In this document: positions 17,182-24,961 of the stretch, in pieces | How the letters are laid out: each line of letters opens with the position of its first letter | Numbering within the stretch: position 1 is the first letter of the stretch | Assembly: GCF_000744655.1 (NCBI RefSeq) | Contig: NZ_JQMJ01000004.1 | Location: 1,116,001 to 1,180,000, forward strand | DNA length: 64,000 bases | Source: Streptacidiphilus rugosus AM-16 | GTDB lineage: Bacteria; Actinomycetota; Actinomycetes; Streptomycetales; Streptomycetaceae | Direction of reading: 5' to 3' | Translations under genes and position numbers: made by a program | Notes under the pieces: model-generated | Seen by the model: the letters and a program-made list of their open reading frames with translations, nothing else | The model's database searches: none | What the model was told of the DNA's origin: nothing

Positions 17182-17895
17182 TCATGGCCTGAAGCCCACC
17201 CGCCGACTCAGCACGTCCCGCGCCAGTTCGCCGACCGTCCGGCCTTCCGCGAAGGCGCGGGCCCGCAGCGTGGAGAGCGCCACGTCGGCAGTGGCCCGCA
17301 GCTGGGCCATGACCATGCCCACGGCCTGGTCGATCTCGACGCCGTCGACCCCGGGCTCGTCCAGCCAGGCGGGCGCGGCGAGCGGGCTCCCGCTGCACAT
17401 CGTCTCGAACGAGCGGGCCAGTGCCACGCTGGCCAGGTCGGCCGCGATGCGCCCGTGGGCGGTCTCGGTCTCGTCCAGCTCTCCCGGCCGGTCCCGGCAC
17501 ACCTCGAGGACGCCGAAGCTCACCCCGCTCAGATGCAGCGGGAAGGCGAAGACGGCACGCACCGGCAGGCCCGCGTCGGCGACCGTCACGGCCAGCGCGG
17601 GCCAGCGGTCCACGTCGGGGCCGGTCAGGTCGCCGGCCATGACGGGAACGCACCGCGCGACGGCGTCCAGGCCGGGACCCTCCCCCAACGAGAACTCCAG
17701 CCCGCCCAGCCGTTCGGTGTCGGGGTCGCTGGCGGCGAGCACGCGGTGGTGGGAGAGATGTGCCATCAGCACCAGCACGGTGCCGCGGCCCTCGAGCACC
17801 TCGTCGAGCGCGGAGCAGAGCCGACGCGGAAGGGCCGCGCCGTCCTCCCCCGCGATCGCAGTTCCCATGATCTGAACCACACGGGTCAGATCCAC
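17182..17895 (-). CDS. GAF and ANTAR domain regulator 2
   Basis: The 237-aa protein starts at a GTG at 17895 with only a weak ribosome site. A GAF domain covers about residues 10-165 (GLEFSLGEGPGLDAVAR). The C-terminal ANTAR helices (EIDQAVGMVMAQLRATADVA and GRTVGELARDVLSRR) follow. It is the first gene of the tandem pair and presumably acts with the downstream paralogue on nascent RNA. The ligand of the GAF domain is unknown. Confidence 0.92.
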   Translation of the reverse strand: MDLTRVVQIMGTAIAGEDGAALPRRLCSALDEVLEGRGTVLVLMAHLSHHRVLAASDPDTERLGGLEFSLGEGPGLDAVARCVPVMAGDLTGPDVDRWPALAVTVADAGLPVRAVFAFPLHLSGVSFGVLEVCRDRPGELDETETAHGRIAADLASVALARSFETMCSGSPLAAPAWLDEPGVDGVEIDQAVGMVMAQLRATADVALSTLRARAFAEGRTVGELARDVLSRRVGFRP

Positions 17896-18497
17896 CAGCT
17901 GTCACCGCCTCAACGCATCGCGTGTCCGACCGGTCGAAGGAGATCTTACGATCGAGAGCCCGGTGTGCCCTTGTCCGTGTGCGCCTGACCGCGTATCGGC
18001 GCTTCAAACGCGCACCCGGTCGGATCTCCTCACGCGTGCGAGGCGAAGGGAACGACGCAGGGCGGCGAGGGTTCGGGGTGCGGCGGCGCCCTGCTCGGAG
18101 CACCGCCGCACCTCACGCCTGCGGCAGCCGGGGGGTGGAGCTGCCGCAGGGTTCCGGGTCGGGCCTCGCCGAGAAGAGGCGAGTCGAAGCGGCGAGGCCC
18201 GAACAGGCAGGCCCGGACCACCCTGGGGTCGAACCCGCGACGCCATCGTCTCCGGACTCGTGCTCGCGACCGGCGCGGCATGCCGGGGTTCACGCGTCCG
18301 ACACAGGATCCCCACCTGGTCATCCAGAGCCAGTCCTGCCGCGGAATCGGTGGTCAGCGGCGGCTGCGCGCAAGCAATACCCGGAACGAAGAGCCGGTGC
18401 GGATTTCGGGCCGCCGAACGAAGGTCCCGAGGTGTGAGGGCGGCACCAAGGGGTAGCCGCGGGGTGGCTGATCCGACCACTGAGCTGGGAGTGTCCG
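17896..18497. other. 602-bp intergenic region with one hairpin
   Basis: No believable gene lies here. It separates the divergent GAF-ANTAR pair and the ATP-binding regulator. The only clear structure is the inverted repeat at 18118-18150. A GGGTTCGACCCC-like T-arm sequence near 18227-18240 on the minus strand could be a decayed tRNA, but no cloverleaf can be drawn. Confidence 0.5.
18118..18150. repeat. 11-bp perfect inverted repeat
   Basis: CCTGCGGCAGC (18118-18128) is repeated in inverse at 18140-18150 with an 11-base G-rich loop. It lies 222 bases upstream of the GAF-ANTAR gene start and 348 upstream of the ATPase gene. It could be a terminator, a regulator site or an RNA hairpin. An ANTAR target would need a hexanucleotide loop, so that reading is not supported. 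Confidence 0.5.
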
Positions 18498-18938
18498 GTG
18501 AGTGCACGGAGTACGGCGTCGACGGGACGGGCCTGCCTGTCCCGGTACGACGGGCCGCTCGGAACGGGTGAGGGCCTCCGCCACGTGCGGGAGACACTCG
18601 CCCGGTGGGGCCTGGACGCCGAGTGCGGGGAGTCGATCGACGCGGTGCTGGTCGCGGGCGAACTGCTGGCCAACGCCCATCAGCACGGCGGCGGCGCGAG
18701 CTCGGTCGAGTTGTCCTGGCACGGCAACCGGCTCCGCGTCGCCGTCAGCGACGGCAGCCCGGAGCCCCCGCGCCTGATCCGGCCCCACCGGTCGGAGCGG
18801 CCGTCCGGCCACGGCCTCTACCTGGTGGAACGCCTGACCGGACGCTGGGGCGTGGTCGCGCGGCACGCGGGCAAGACGGTCTGGGCGGAACTGCGGCTGT
18901 CGGAGCCGGACCGCGACCCGACCGGCCTGCGGTCGTAG
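18498..18938 (+). CDS. ATP-binding anti-sigma-type regulator (HATPase_c_2)
   Basis: The 146-aa protein starts at the GTG at 18498, with GGGAG about 7 bases upstream. It is a single histidine-kinase-like ATPase domain of the SpoIIAB/RsbW type. The N box is VAGELLANAHQHGG, the G1 region is AVSDGSPEPP and the G2 box is SGHGLYLVERLTGRWG. Streptomyces has many such proteins; they usually bind sigma or anti-anti-sigma partners, or act as stand-alone kinases. No partner gene is adjacent. Confidence 0.88.
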   Translation: MSARSTASTGRACLSRYDGPLGTGEGLRHVRETLARWGLDAECGESIDAVLVAGELLANAHQHGGGASSVELSWHGNRLRVAVSDGSPEPPRLIRPHRSERPSGHGLYLVERLTGRWGVVARHAGKTVWAELRLSEPDRDPTGLRS

Positions 18939-18967
18939 CAGCGCGGCCCGACCGCCTCGGCCGGTGC

Positions 18968-19420
18968 TCAGCCCCGGAGCGTGCTGCTCGGCGGGCAGTG
19001 GTGGACGGCCTGGTAGCGGGTGGCGAAGCGGCCCGGGTGGAGGAAATCCCAGTGCGCGGCGATCTGCGTGACCGTGGTGAGCTCAGGGTCCGCGTCCATC
19101 AACTCGTCCTGGGCGCGCCGGAGCCGCACGTCGCGCAGGTAGCCGAGCGGCGTGTTGTCCAGATGGCGGCGGAACGCGTACTGCAGCCTGCGGGGGGTGA
19201 CGTGGGCGGCCGCCGCGATGTCGACCAGGGCGATGTCCCTGTCGGCGTGCTCGTCGATGAAGGCGGTGGCGCGCCGCACCGTCGCCGGGCTCGCATCCGG
19301 CCCTTCGGGTGAGCTGCCGGGCCCTGATCCGACGCCTGCCCCGAACGAAGCGCCGGTCGGCCCCACCGCCGGGCGGACCTGTCCGTTCTGCGTGGGGGAC
19401 GAGCCGTTGCGGGCGGACAT
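18968..19420 (-). CDS. AraC-family DNA-binding protein, N-terminally truncated
   Basis: Residues from PATVRRATAFIDEHADRD to HPGRFATRYQAVHHCPPSST form a complete AraC/XylS double helix-turn-helix domain. Typical relatives carry this at the end of a ~300-aa protein with an N-terminal sensor domain. Here only up to ~50 low-complexity residues precede it, so the sensor half is missing. The exact start is uncertain: an ATG at 19420, or a GTG around 19366. The N-terminal part overlaps a plus-strand frame of more convincing composition (19308-19610). It may be a remnant. Confidence 0.6.
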   Translation of the reverse strand: MSARNGSSPTQNGQVRPAVGPTGASFGAGVGSGPGSSPEGPDASPATVRRATAFIDEHADRDIALVDIAAAAHVTPRRLQYAFRRHLDNTPLGYLRDVRLRRAQDELMDADPELTTVTQIAAHWDFLHPGRFATRYQAVHHCPPSSTLRG

Positions 19421-19610
19421 CGTCCGCGCGGCGCGCGCGGTGGGGGCCGAACCGGAGCTCGTCGCAGAGGAGTTCTGGCGGTGGTTCACGGGCCGGCCCG
19501 GTTCCCGCCTTCCCGAGCGCCCTCACCCGGCGTGCGGCGGACTCCCTCGTCACCAGGCACCGGTCGCCAACCCCGACCGCACCACCGTCGATTCCTGGCC
19601 GACCGCGTAG
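19308..19610 (+). CDS. Possible small CPxC-type protein, start unclear
   Basis: The frame ending in TAG at 19608-19610 encodes RTCPFCVGDEPLRAD, RAARAVGAEPELVAEEFWRW and FTGRPG, with codon use typical of the region. Its stop is 4 bp from the converging proline-rich gene. The CPFC motif suggests half of a zinc ribbon. No ATG or GTG lies just ahead; the nearest in-frame GTG (19266) is inside the AraC domain on the other strand. It may be an N-terminally truncated gene whose deletion also removed the AraC sensor half. I do not recognise the family. Confidence 0.35.
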   Translation, partial: GELPGPDPTPAPNEAPVGPTAGRTCPFCVGDEPLRADIVRAARAVGAEPELVAEEFWRWFTGRPGSRLPERPHPACGGLPRHQAPVANPDRTTVDSWPTA

Positions 19611-19614
19611 GCGC

Positions 19615-19853
19615 TCACGCCGGCGCGGGCTGCGGCGCGGGCTCGGGGAGCCCCGGCCCCGGCCCGGCTTCCCCGGCGGGGGCGGCGGCACCGGATCGGG
19701 GCCGAGCGGCTCCGGTGCCGGCGGGGGAACAGGGTCCGGACCCAGCGGCTCCGGGCGCGGCCCCGGGCCGGGACCGGGATGCGGTCCGCCCGGCGGCGGT
19801 GGCGTCGGCGTCGGCGGGACCGGGTCGGGTTGGACGGGCTCGGGGACCGGCAC
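19615..19853 (-). pseudogene. Proline-rich low-complexity protein 2, frameshifted
   Basis: The likely start is the GTG at 19853 (AGGAGG about 9 bases upstream). The frame reads VPVPEPVQPDPVPPTPTPPP and repeats PEPLGPDPVPPP. After PPPPPG it leaves the natural composition and runs into arginine-rich sequence. If one G is restored in the GGGG run near 19672-19675, the frame continues EAGPGPGLPEPAPQPAPA and stops at TGA 19615-19617, giving 79 aa. I read this as one missing base, possibly an assembly error. The protein is similar to the one at 13946-14239. Confidence 0.5.
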
Positions 19854-19894
19854 GTGATCACTCCTCCTCGAGTGGTTCATCCGGTCGGCCGCGC

Positions 19895-19919
19895 CTACCC
19901 GCTCGGCCCGAGGCGATGC
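19895..19919 (-). promoter_or_regulatory. SigB-like promoter element before proline-rich protein 2
   Basis: On the minus strand this is GCAT, 15 bases, GGGTAG, ending about 40 bases upstream of the GTG at 19853. The spacing is identical to the elements at 6268 and 13946. Motif match only. Confidence 0.4.
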
Positions 19920-20019
19920 ACGCGGATGAACACGGAGGCGGAACGTGGTGTCAAGCGGTCCGGACCGGGCAGTCGCCGGATCCGGAGATCCTTCCGGGTG
20001 TTCGTCGAGGAGTAGCACC

Positions 20020-20673
20020 ATGGTCACCCACAGGCAGCCGTCCATCGCTCTGCCGCGCGCCCACAGCGCGGCGCTCGACCACTTCGACTGGCTGGTCAGG
20101 GACGTCGAGCCGGAGCAGTGGCGGTCCGCCACCCCCTGCCGGGAGTGGAACGTGCGGCAGTTGGTCAACCACGTCACGGTGCAGCAGCGTTGGCTGAGCC
20201 TGCTGCTGTCCGGCGTCTCGGCGGGGTCCGTCGGCGACCGCCTCGACGGCGACCTGCTCGGAGACGACCCGGCGCTGGCCTTCAAGCACGCGGCGGTCGA
20301 GGCGGAGAGCGCGGTCCACGACGAGGCCGCACTCGACGGCACCGTGCGGCTGTGGTCGGGACCCGCCCCCGCGCGTGATCTGGTCAGCCAGCTGACCATG
20401 GACCTCGTGGTCCACTGCTGGGACCTGGCCCGTGCGACCGGCGCCGACGAGCGGCTGCCGGAGTCCCTGGTCGCGTTCGCGCTGCGCGAGCTCTCCGGCT
20501 ACGCCGACCGGCTCGCCCCCTCGGGCCTGTTCGACCCGCCGGCTCCGGTGCCGAACGACGCGGACTCGCAGACCCTGCTGCTGGCCATGACGGGCCGCCG
20601 CGCCGACGCTCCGCCGGGGGCGGCCGGGGAAACGGGGGCGGCAGGGGTGGCCGGGACGGGGCGGAGCCGGTGA
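20020..20673 (+). CDS. TIGR03086/maleylpyruvate-isomerase-type metal-binding protein
   Basis: The 217-aa protein starts at the ATG at 20020, with GAGGAG 9-10 bases upstream. It begins with a DinB/MDMPI helical bundle: HFDWLVRDVEPEQWRSATPC, REWNVRQLVNHV and VVHCWDLARATGADERLPE. The His in the NHV segment and in VVHCWD are the usual metal ligands. Such proteins are thought to be mycothiol- or other thiol-dependent enzymes, but most are uncharacterised. Its stop overlaps the start of the small gene at 20670 (GTGA). Confidence 0.85.
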   Translation: MVTHRQPSIALPRAHSAALDHFDWLVRDVEPEQWRSATPCREWNVRQLVNHVTVQQRWLSLLLSGVSAGSVGDRLDGDLLGDDPALAFKHAAVEAESAVHDEAALDGTVRLWSGPAPARDLVSQLTMDLVVHCWDLARATGADERLPESLVAFALRELSGYADRLAPSGLFDPPAPVPNDADSQTLLLAMTGRRADAPPGAAGETGAAGVAGTGRSR

Positions 20674-20894
20674 TCAGCGTCGATCTCCCACTGGTCGCCC
20701 TCGGCGAGGGCGGCATGCTGATCCCCGCCGAGCAGGTGACCGACCTGCTGCGCGAGATCGCCGGCGAGTACCGCAGCTGGGTGGAGAGCGACCCCACCGA
20801 GGCGCAGTCGGTCGCGGACGCCGCGCTCGTCCTCGACCGGCTCGCGGACCAGATCGACGTGGAGTGCATCGCGGCCAGCGGGGACGCGGACTGA
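20670..20894 (+). CDS. Small conserved protein, DUF6213-like (paralogue 3)
   Basis: The 74-aa protein starts at a GTG overlapping the stop of the TIGR03086-type gene, so they are translationally coupled. It has IPAEQVTDLLREIAGEY in the middle and ends LADQIDVECIAASGDAD, as in the paralogues at 13659 and 14272. Its function is unknown. Coupling to a thiol-dependent enzyme family gene is one of the few clues available. Confidence 0.65.
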   Translation: MISVDLPLVALGEGGMLIPAEQVTDLLREIAGEYRSWVESDPTEAQSVADAALVLDRLADQIDVECIAASGDAD

Positions 20895-20966
20895 CGCCCC
20901 GCTCCTGTGACCGGCAGCCCCGGGTATCCCCCGGCACCCGGGGCCTGCCACGGACGGCGGCGGCGC

Positions 20967-21233
20967 TCAGGCGCGGCCGCGGGTGCCGAGCCTGGCGATC
21001 AGCAGGACGATCACCGCGCCGAGGATGGACCAGAGCAGGCCGCTGGTGTGGAAGGAGTGCGACCAGTGGTGGAGCTGGAACTCGTCGCCGAGGAAACCGC
21101 CGAGGAAGGACCCGACGACGCCCAGCACGACCGTGCCGAGCAGGCCGATCGGATCGCGTCCGGGGACCACGAGCCGCGCGACGGCGCCGGCGACGAGCCC
21201 GATCAGGACCAGGTAGATGATGTAGGCAACCAT
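20967..21233 (-). CDS. GlsB/YeaQ/YmgE family stress membrane protein
   Basis: The 88-aa protein starts at the ATG at 21233. It has three hydrophobic segments rich in glycine: YIIYLVLIGLVAGAVARLV, LGTVVLGVVGSFLGGFLGD and LLWSILGAVIVLLIARLG. This is the transglycosylase-associated (PF04226) pattern. Members are small inner-membrane proteins often induced by stress. No operon partner is evident; it is divergent from the gene at 21313. Confidence 0.88.
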   Translation of the reverse strand: MVAYIIYLVLIGLVAGAVARLVVPGRDPIGLLGTVVLGVVGSFLGGFLGDEFQLHHWSHSFHTSGLLWSILGAVIVLLIARLGTRGRA

Positions 21234-21312
21234 AGGGAGCGCCTGCCCTGACTCCGCTGAAGCATGCGGCGGCCCGCGGTGTGAGGCCGGAAACAGCGGG
21301 CAGACGCGGCGC

Positions 21313-21792
21313 ATGACCGCCACCGACCCCACGACCGCTCCGCCATGTCGCCCGGCCGGCGTCACCCTGTTCCAGGAGACGGACTTCCACGGCCTCTCCC
21401 GGCATCTGAGCGACACCGGCCTGACCGCCTACAGCCCCGCTGCGCTGGGCCTGGCCAGGATCGCCTCGGTCGTGATCACGCCCGACGGCGGACCAGGGAG
21501 CGAGGCCCAGGTGCGGGTCTTCCGCGTCCAGTTGTACGACCGGGCTCCGGTGTACCTTCCCACCGGCGCGGAGGCGCGCGAATTCCGGCTCGACGTCACC
21601 GCCGACCTCGCCGACACCGGGGACTGGCGTACCCGGACGCGCTACGTCACGGTCGCTTCCTGCACGGCCGCCGACGCGGACTGGGGCTTCGGCCGGCCGC
21701 TGGCCGGCGGCGAGCCCGCCCGCTACACGCTCGTCGACCACCCGGCTCGGCCCGCGCCGTCCCGGCTCGAGGACGGGCTCGAGGACGGATGA
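21313..21792 (+). CDS. Hypothetical protein with a crystallin-like start
   Basis: The 159-aa protein begins MTATDPTTAPPCRPAG. The segment VTLFQETDFHGLSRHLSDTG resembles the beta/gamma-crystallin Greek-key signature (FxExxFxG), which can bind calcium. The rest (VVITPDGGPGSEAQVRVFRV, RYVTVASCTAADADWGFGRP) is beta-rich. There is no signal peptide. It lies 38 bp upstream of the MFS transporter coding frame and may be co-transcribed with it. The crystallin assignment is tentative. Confidence 0.55.
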   Translation: MTATDPTTAPPCRPAGVTLFQETDFHGLSRHLSDTGLTAYSPAALGLARIASVVITPDGGPGSEAQVRVFRVQLYDRAPVYLPTGAEAREFRLDVTADLADTGDWRTRTRYVTVASCTAADADWGFGRPLAGGEPARYTLVDHPARPAPSRLEDGLEDG

Positions 21793-21830
21793 CGTCCGGC
21801 AGGCTGCCACGACCCAGGAGGTGACGTCGC

Positions 21831-23384
21831 ACGGACCGGAAATGGTGGACCCTGATCGCCGTCTGCGTCGGCACCTTCATGCTGCTGCTGGACGTCACGA
21901 TCGTCGTGGTCGCGCTGCCGGACATCCAGCGCGCGCTGCACGCGGGGTTCAGCGACGTCCAGTGGGTCGTCGACGCCTACGCGCTGGCCCTCGCCTCGTT
22001 CCTGCTGACCTCCGGCGTGCTGGCGGACCGCTACGGGCGACGACGGCTCTTCCTCATCGGGCTGGTGGTCTTCACCGCGGGATCGCTGCTCTGCGGGCTC
22101 GCGCAGACCTCGTTGATGCTGATCCTGTCCCGCGCCGGGCAGGGTCTCGGCGGGGCGATCATGTTCGCCACCTCGCTCGCCCTGCTCGGCCACAGCTTCC
22201 GGGGCCGGGACCGCGGCGTCGCCTTCGGCGTGTGGGGCGCGATCACGGGCGTGGCGGTCTCGCTCGGGCCGATCCTCGGCGGCCTGATCACCACGGGCAT
22301 CAGCTGGCGCGGCATCTTCCTGGTCAACGTCCCCATCGGGGTGGCCGCGCTGGCCGTCACCAGCCGACGGCTGGAGGAGTCGCGCGCGCCGCGTCCCGGC
22401 CGACTCGACGTGGCGGGCTTCGTGCTGCTGACCCTGGGGCTGGTGGGCCTGGTCTTCGGCCTGATCCGGGCCGGGGAGACCACCTGGGGCGACACCACGG
22501 CAATCACCGCTCTGGCGGTGGGCGGTGCCCTGCTGGTCGGCTTCGTCCTGGTGGAACTCGTGGTCGCCGACCCCATGTTCGACCTGAGCCTGTTCCGCAA
22601 ACCGACCTTCGTCGCGGGCCTCGGCGCCGCGTTCGCGATGAACGGCTCACTCTTCGCGATGCTGCTCTACCTGGTGCTCTACCTCCAGGACGTGCTGGGC
22701 TACTCGGCCCTGGCCACCGGCACCCGACTGCTGGTCTCCAGCGGCTCGATGCTGGTGGCCGCCACCGTGGCGGGGCGGCTGAGCGAACGGGTGCCCGTCC
22801 GGTGGCTGATCGGTCCCGGCCTGCTCGCCGTCGGGGTCGGCCTGCTGCTGATGGCGGGACTGAACCAGGACAGCGCCTGGACGCACCTGATCCCCGGCTT
22901 CGTCGTCTCCGGCGTCGGGGCCGGCTTCGTCAACCCGCCGCTGGCGTCCACCGCCATCGGCGTCGTCGAGCCCGAGCGGGTCGGCATGGCGTCCGGCATC
23001 AACTCGACCTTCCGTCAGATCGGCCTCGCCACCAGCATCGCCGCGCTCGGCTCGATCTTCGCCACCTCGCTGCAGGAGCGGCTCACCCACGCGCTGGCCG
23101 GCACTCCGCTGGCCGGGCGCTCGGCCGAGATCCTCGCCTCCGTCCGCCAGGGCCAGGGCCGCGCGAGCACCGGCTCGGTCCCCGCGCCCCTGCGCAACGA
23201 GCTCCAGGTGGCGATCCGTTCGAGCTTCACCGACGCGCTGGACCGCCTGCTCGTGGTCACGGCCGTCCTGGCGCTCGCCGGCGGCGTGCTGTCGGCGGTG
23301 CTCATCCGCGACCGGGACTTCACCGCCCGGCAGCCGGACGCCGCGGGCGCCACGGCGGGCGACGCGGCGGACGAGCTCCGATAG
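21831..23384 (+). CDS. MFS drug exporter (DHA2, EmrB/QacA type) with apparent ACG start
   Basis: The 501 residues from the first ATG (21879) already lack the beginning of the first membrane segment. Reading back, the frame is open only to 21825 and contains RTDRKWWTLIAVCVGTFMLL. A strong AGGAGGTGA ends 6 bases before an ACG at 21831, which sits where an ATG would give MDRKWWTL. I therefore propose an ACG start or an ATG-to-ACG change, giving 517 aa and about 14 membrane segments. Motif A (GVLADRYGRRRLF), motif C-like glycines (GPILGGLI) and the LDVTIVVVALPDI start are typical of DHA2 drug/H+ antiporters. The substrate is unknown. Confidence 0.88.
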   Translation, partial: TDRKWWTLIAVCVGTFMLLLDVTIVVVALPDIQRALHAGFSDVQWVVDAYALALASFLLTSGVLADRYGRRRLFLIGLVVFTAGSLLCGLAQTSLMLILSRAGQGLGGAIMFATSLALLGHSFRGRDRGVAFGVWGAITGVAVSLGPILGGLITTGISWRGIFLVNVPIGVAALAVTSRRLEESRAPRPGRLDVAGFVLLTLGLVGLVFGLIRAGETTWGDTTAITALAVGGALLVGFVLVELVVADPMFDLSLFRKPTFVAGLGAAFAMNGSLFAMLLYLVLYLQDVLGYSALATGTRLLVSSGSMLVAATVAGRLSERVPVRWLIGPGLLAVGVGLLLMAGLNQDSAWTHLIPGFVVSGVGAGFVNPPLASTAIGVVEPERVGMASGINSTFRQIGLATSIAALGSIFATSLQERLTHALAGTPLAGRSAEILASVRQGQGRASTGSVPAPLRNELQVAIRSSFTDALDRLLVVTAVLALAGGVLSAVLIRDRDFTARQPDAAGATAGDAADELR

Positions 23385-23515
23385 GGGCAGGCCGCGTGGC
23401 ACGGGTAGGGTTCACCGTGTGAGCAGCACGATCCACAGCTCCGCCCTCCCGACCGAGCCGTGCCTTGAGTCCGGCCCCGAGCAATGGCGTGTGCGCATCG
23501 GACGGGCGGCCGAAC

Positions 23516-23932
23516 GTGACTGACGACGCCTCGGCCGAGGACGGCGACACCACCGGGCCCGTGCCGAGCCTGCTCTGCGACGTCCAGGCGCTGACCGCCG
23601 GGCTGGGACCGGACGGCGCCGGGGCGGTGTGGAAGCTGGCCGAGTCGGGGCGCCAGCTGGACGCCAACCTCGTGCATCTGCAGGCGGGCCGGCAGGTCGG
23701 CACGCACACCGAGCCCGACCTCGACGTACTGCTGCTGGTCGTGGCCGGCAGCGGCGTGCTGACCTCGCCGGGAGGAGCAGAGCGGCTGACCGCCGGCTCC
23801 CTGTACTGGCTGCCCCGCGGCTCCACCCGCGCGCTCACGGCCGGGGACGCGGGCCTGTCCTGGCTAACGGTGCACCGGCGCCGCCCGGGCCTGCAGATCC
23901 GCCCCGGCCCGCGGCCGGAAGCCCCGGCCTGA
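23516..23932 (+). CDS. Cupin-like protein
   Basis: The protein is about 138 aa from the GTG at 23516; longer in-frame starts exist to 23465 and none has a good ribosome site. The segments AGRQVGTHTEPDLDVLLLVVAG and PGGAERLTAGSLYWLPRGST match a single-domain cupin barrel, with GTHTEPDLD close to cupin motif 1 and LTAGSLYWLPRG to motif 2. Only some of the usual metal histidines are present, so it may be non-catalytic. It is downstream of the MFS gene on the same strand. Confidence 0.65.
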   Translation: MTDDASAEDGDTTGPVPSLLCDVQALTAGLGPDGAGAVWKLAESGRQLDANLVHLQAGRQVGTHTEPDLDVLLLVVAGSGVLTSPGGAERLTAGSLYWLPRGSTRALTAGDAGLSWLTVHRRRPGLQIRPGPRPEAPA

Positions 23933-23957
23933 CCGGGCCGCCCCGCCGCGCCGTCGG

Positions 23958-24422
23958 CTACCTGGGACGGACGACGGTCGGGACGCCGTGGATGTAGTGC
24001 TCCAACTGGTCGATGGTGAACTGCTGGTCGGCGATCTGCTGCTTCAGCAGGTCACCGATGGAGACGATGCCGCTCAACCGCCCGCCGCTCAGCACCGGCA
24101 GGTGCCGCATGCGGTGTTCGGTCATCAGCGCCATGCACTCGTCCACGCTCTGGCCCGGCTCGACGTAGCGCACCCTCTCGGTCATGATCTCTTCGACGCG
24201 GGTCTCCCCGGCCAGGCGTTGACGCAGTTCGACCTTCCGCGCGTAGTCACGCTCGGTGACGATCCCGGCGATCTCCTCGCCGTCCATGACCACCAGGGCG
24301 CCGATGCCCTTCTCGGCCATCAGGGCGAGCGCCGCCAGCACCGTACTGTCCCTGCGCACGGTGTGCACCGTGCGACCGCCGTCGGACTTGGCAGCAAGAA
24401 CCTGCTCAACGGTCACGCTCAT
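23958..24422 (-). CDS. Two-CBS-domain protein
   Basis: The start is the ATG at 24422, with AAGGAGG 8 bases upstream, giving 154 aa. It contains two CBS motifs: the first around [20 protein letters not shown] and [20 protein letters not shown], the second around [20 protein letters not shown] and [16 protein letters not shown]. Stand-alone CBS pairs bind adenosine nucleotides and act as energy or redox sensors; in Streptomyces some regulate dormancy and stress. The target is unknown. Confidence 0.92.
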   Translation of the reverse strand: MSVTVEQVLAAKSDGGRTVHTVRRDSTVLAALALMAEKGIGALVVMDGEEIAGIVTERDYARKVELRQRLAGETRVEEIMTERVRYVEPGQSVDECMALMTEHRMRHLPVLSGGRLSGIVSIGDLLKQQIADQQFTIDQLEHYIHGVPTVVRPR

Positions 24423-24540
24423 GCCGTATCCCTCCTTCGCTGGACGGACCCATGTCTCCGGAGTGCTCATTCCCCGTTCCGGTTCCCGCGAACAGCACCG
24501 GGCGGAGTGGCGGCGACACCGGGGTCCCACCGCCCACGCC

Positions 24541-24840
24541 TCAGGCAGGTCGGACGGCCAGCAGCACCAGGCCCGAGACGATCAGGGTCGTGAACCCCGC
24601 GAACACGCCGGACGAACGCCGCAGCAGGGCGAACCCCAGAAGCGGCGCCAGGCAGACGAGACCGGTCACCACGGCCGCGTCGTCCCACAGCAGGGCGCGG
24701 TCGTGACGACTGTCGAACCAGCCGTCACCGTTCAGCAGCGCCCAGGTCAGGCCGAGCAGGAGGACAAGCACGATCCCCTGCAGGACGATCACCGCGATCG
24801 CCACTCGGGACAGCCCCGCCTGCCAGTTCCCCCGCGCCAT
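24541..24840 (-). CDS. Small three-segment membrane protein
   Basis: The 99-aa protein starts at the ATG at 24840, with GGGAG 5-6 bases upstream. It has three hydrophobic stretches: [40 protein letters not shown] and [19 protein letters not shown] do not recognise a family. It lies 118 bp upstream of the CBS gene on the same strand and may be co-expressed with it. Confidence 0.6.
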   Translation of the reverse strand: MARGNWQAGLSRVAIAVIVLQGIVLVLLLGLTWALLNGDGWFDSRHDRALLWDDAAVVTGLVCLAPLLGFALLRRSSGVFAGFTTLIVSGLVLLAVRPA

Positions 24841-24961
24841 CAGGCTCCCCTTCCGGTCATCGCCCGCAACGCGACAAGCGCGCGTCCGGACCGATCGGGG
24901 CCGGTCCGCGGAAGACATGGTTGCGGGCACCCACTCTGCCGGTCGCCTTCCCCAGCGCGCA

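Noticed and set aside
18190-18300. tRNA-like sequence on the minus strand (GGGTTCGACCCC and a CTCCGGA loop-like segment)
   Set aside because: The T-stem has two mismatches in five, the anticodon stem does not pair and no acceptor stem of 7 bp can be formed at the right distances. At best a decayed remnant, so no tRNA is called.
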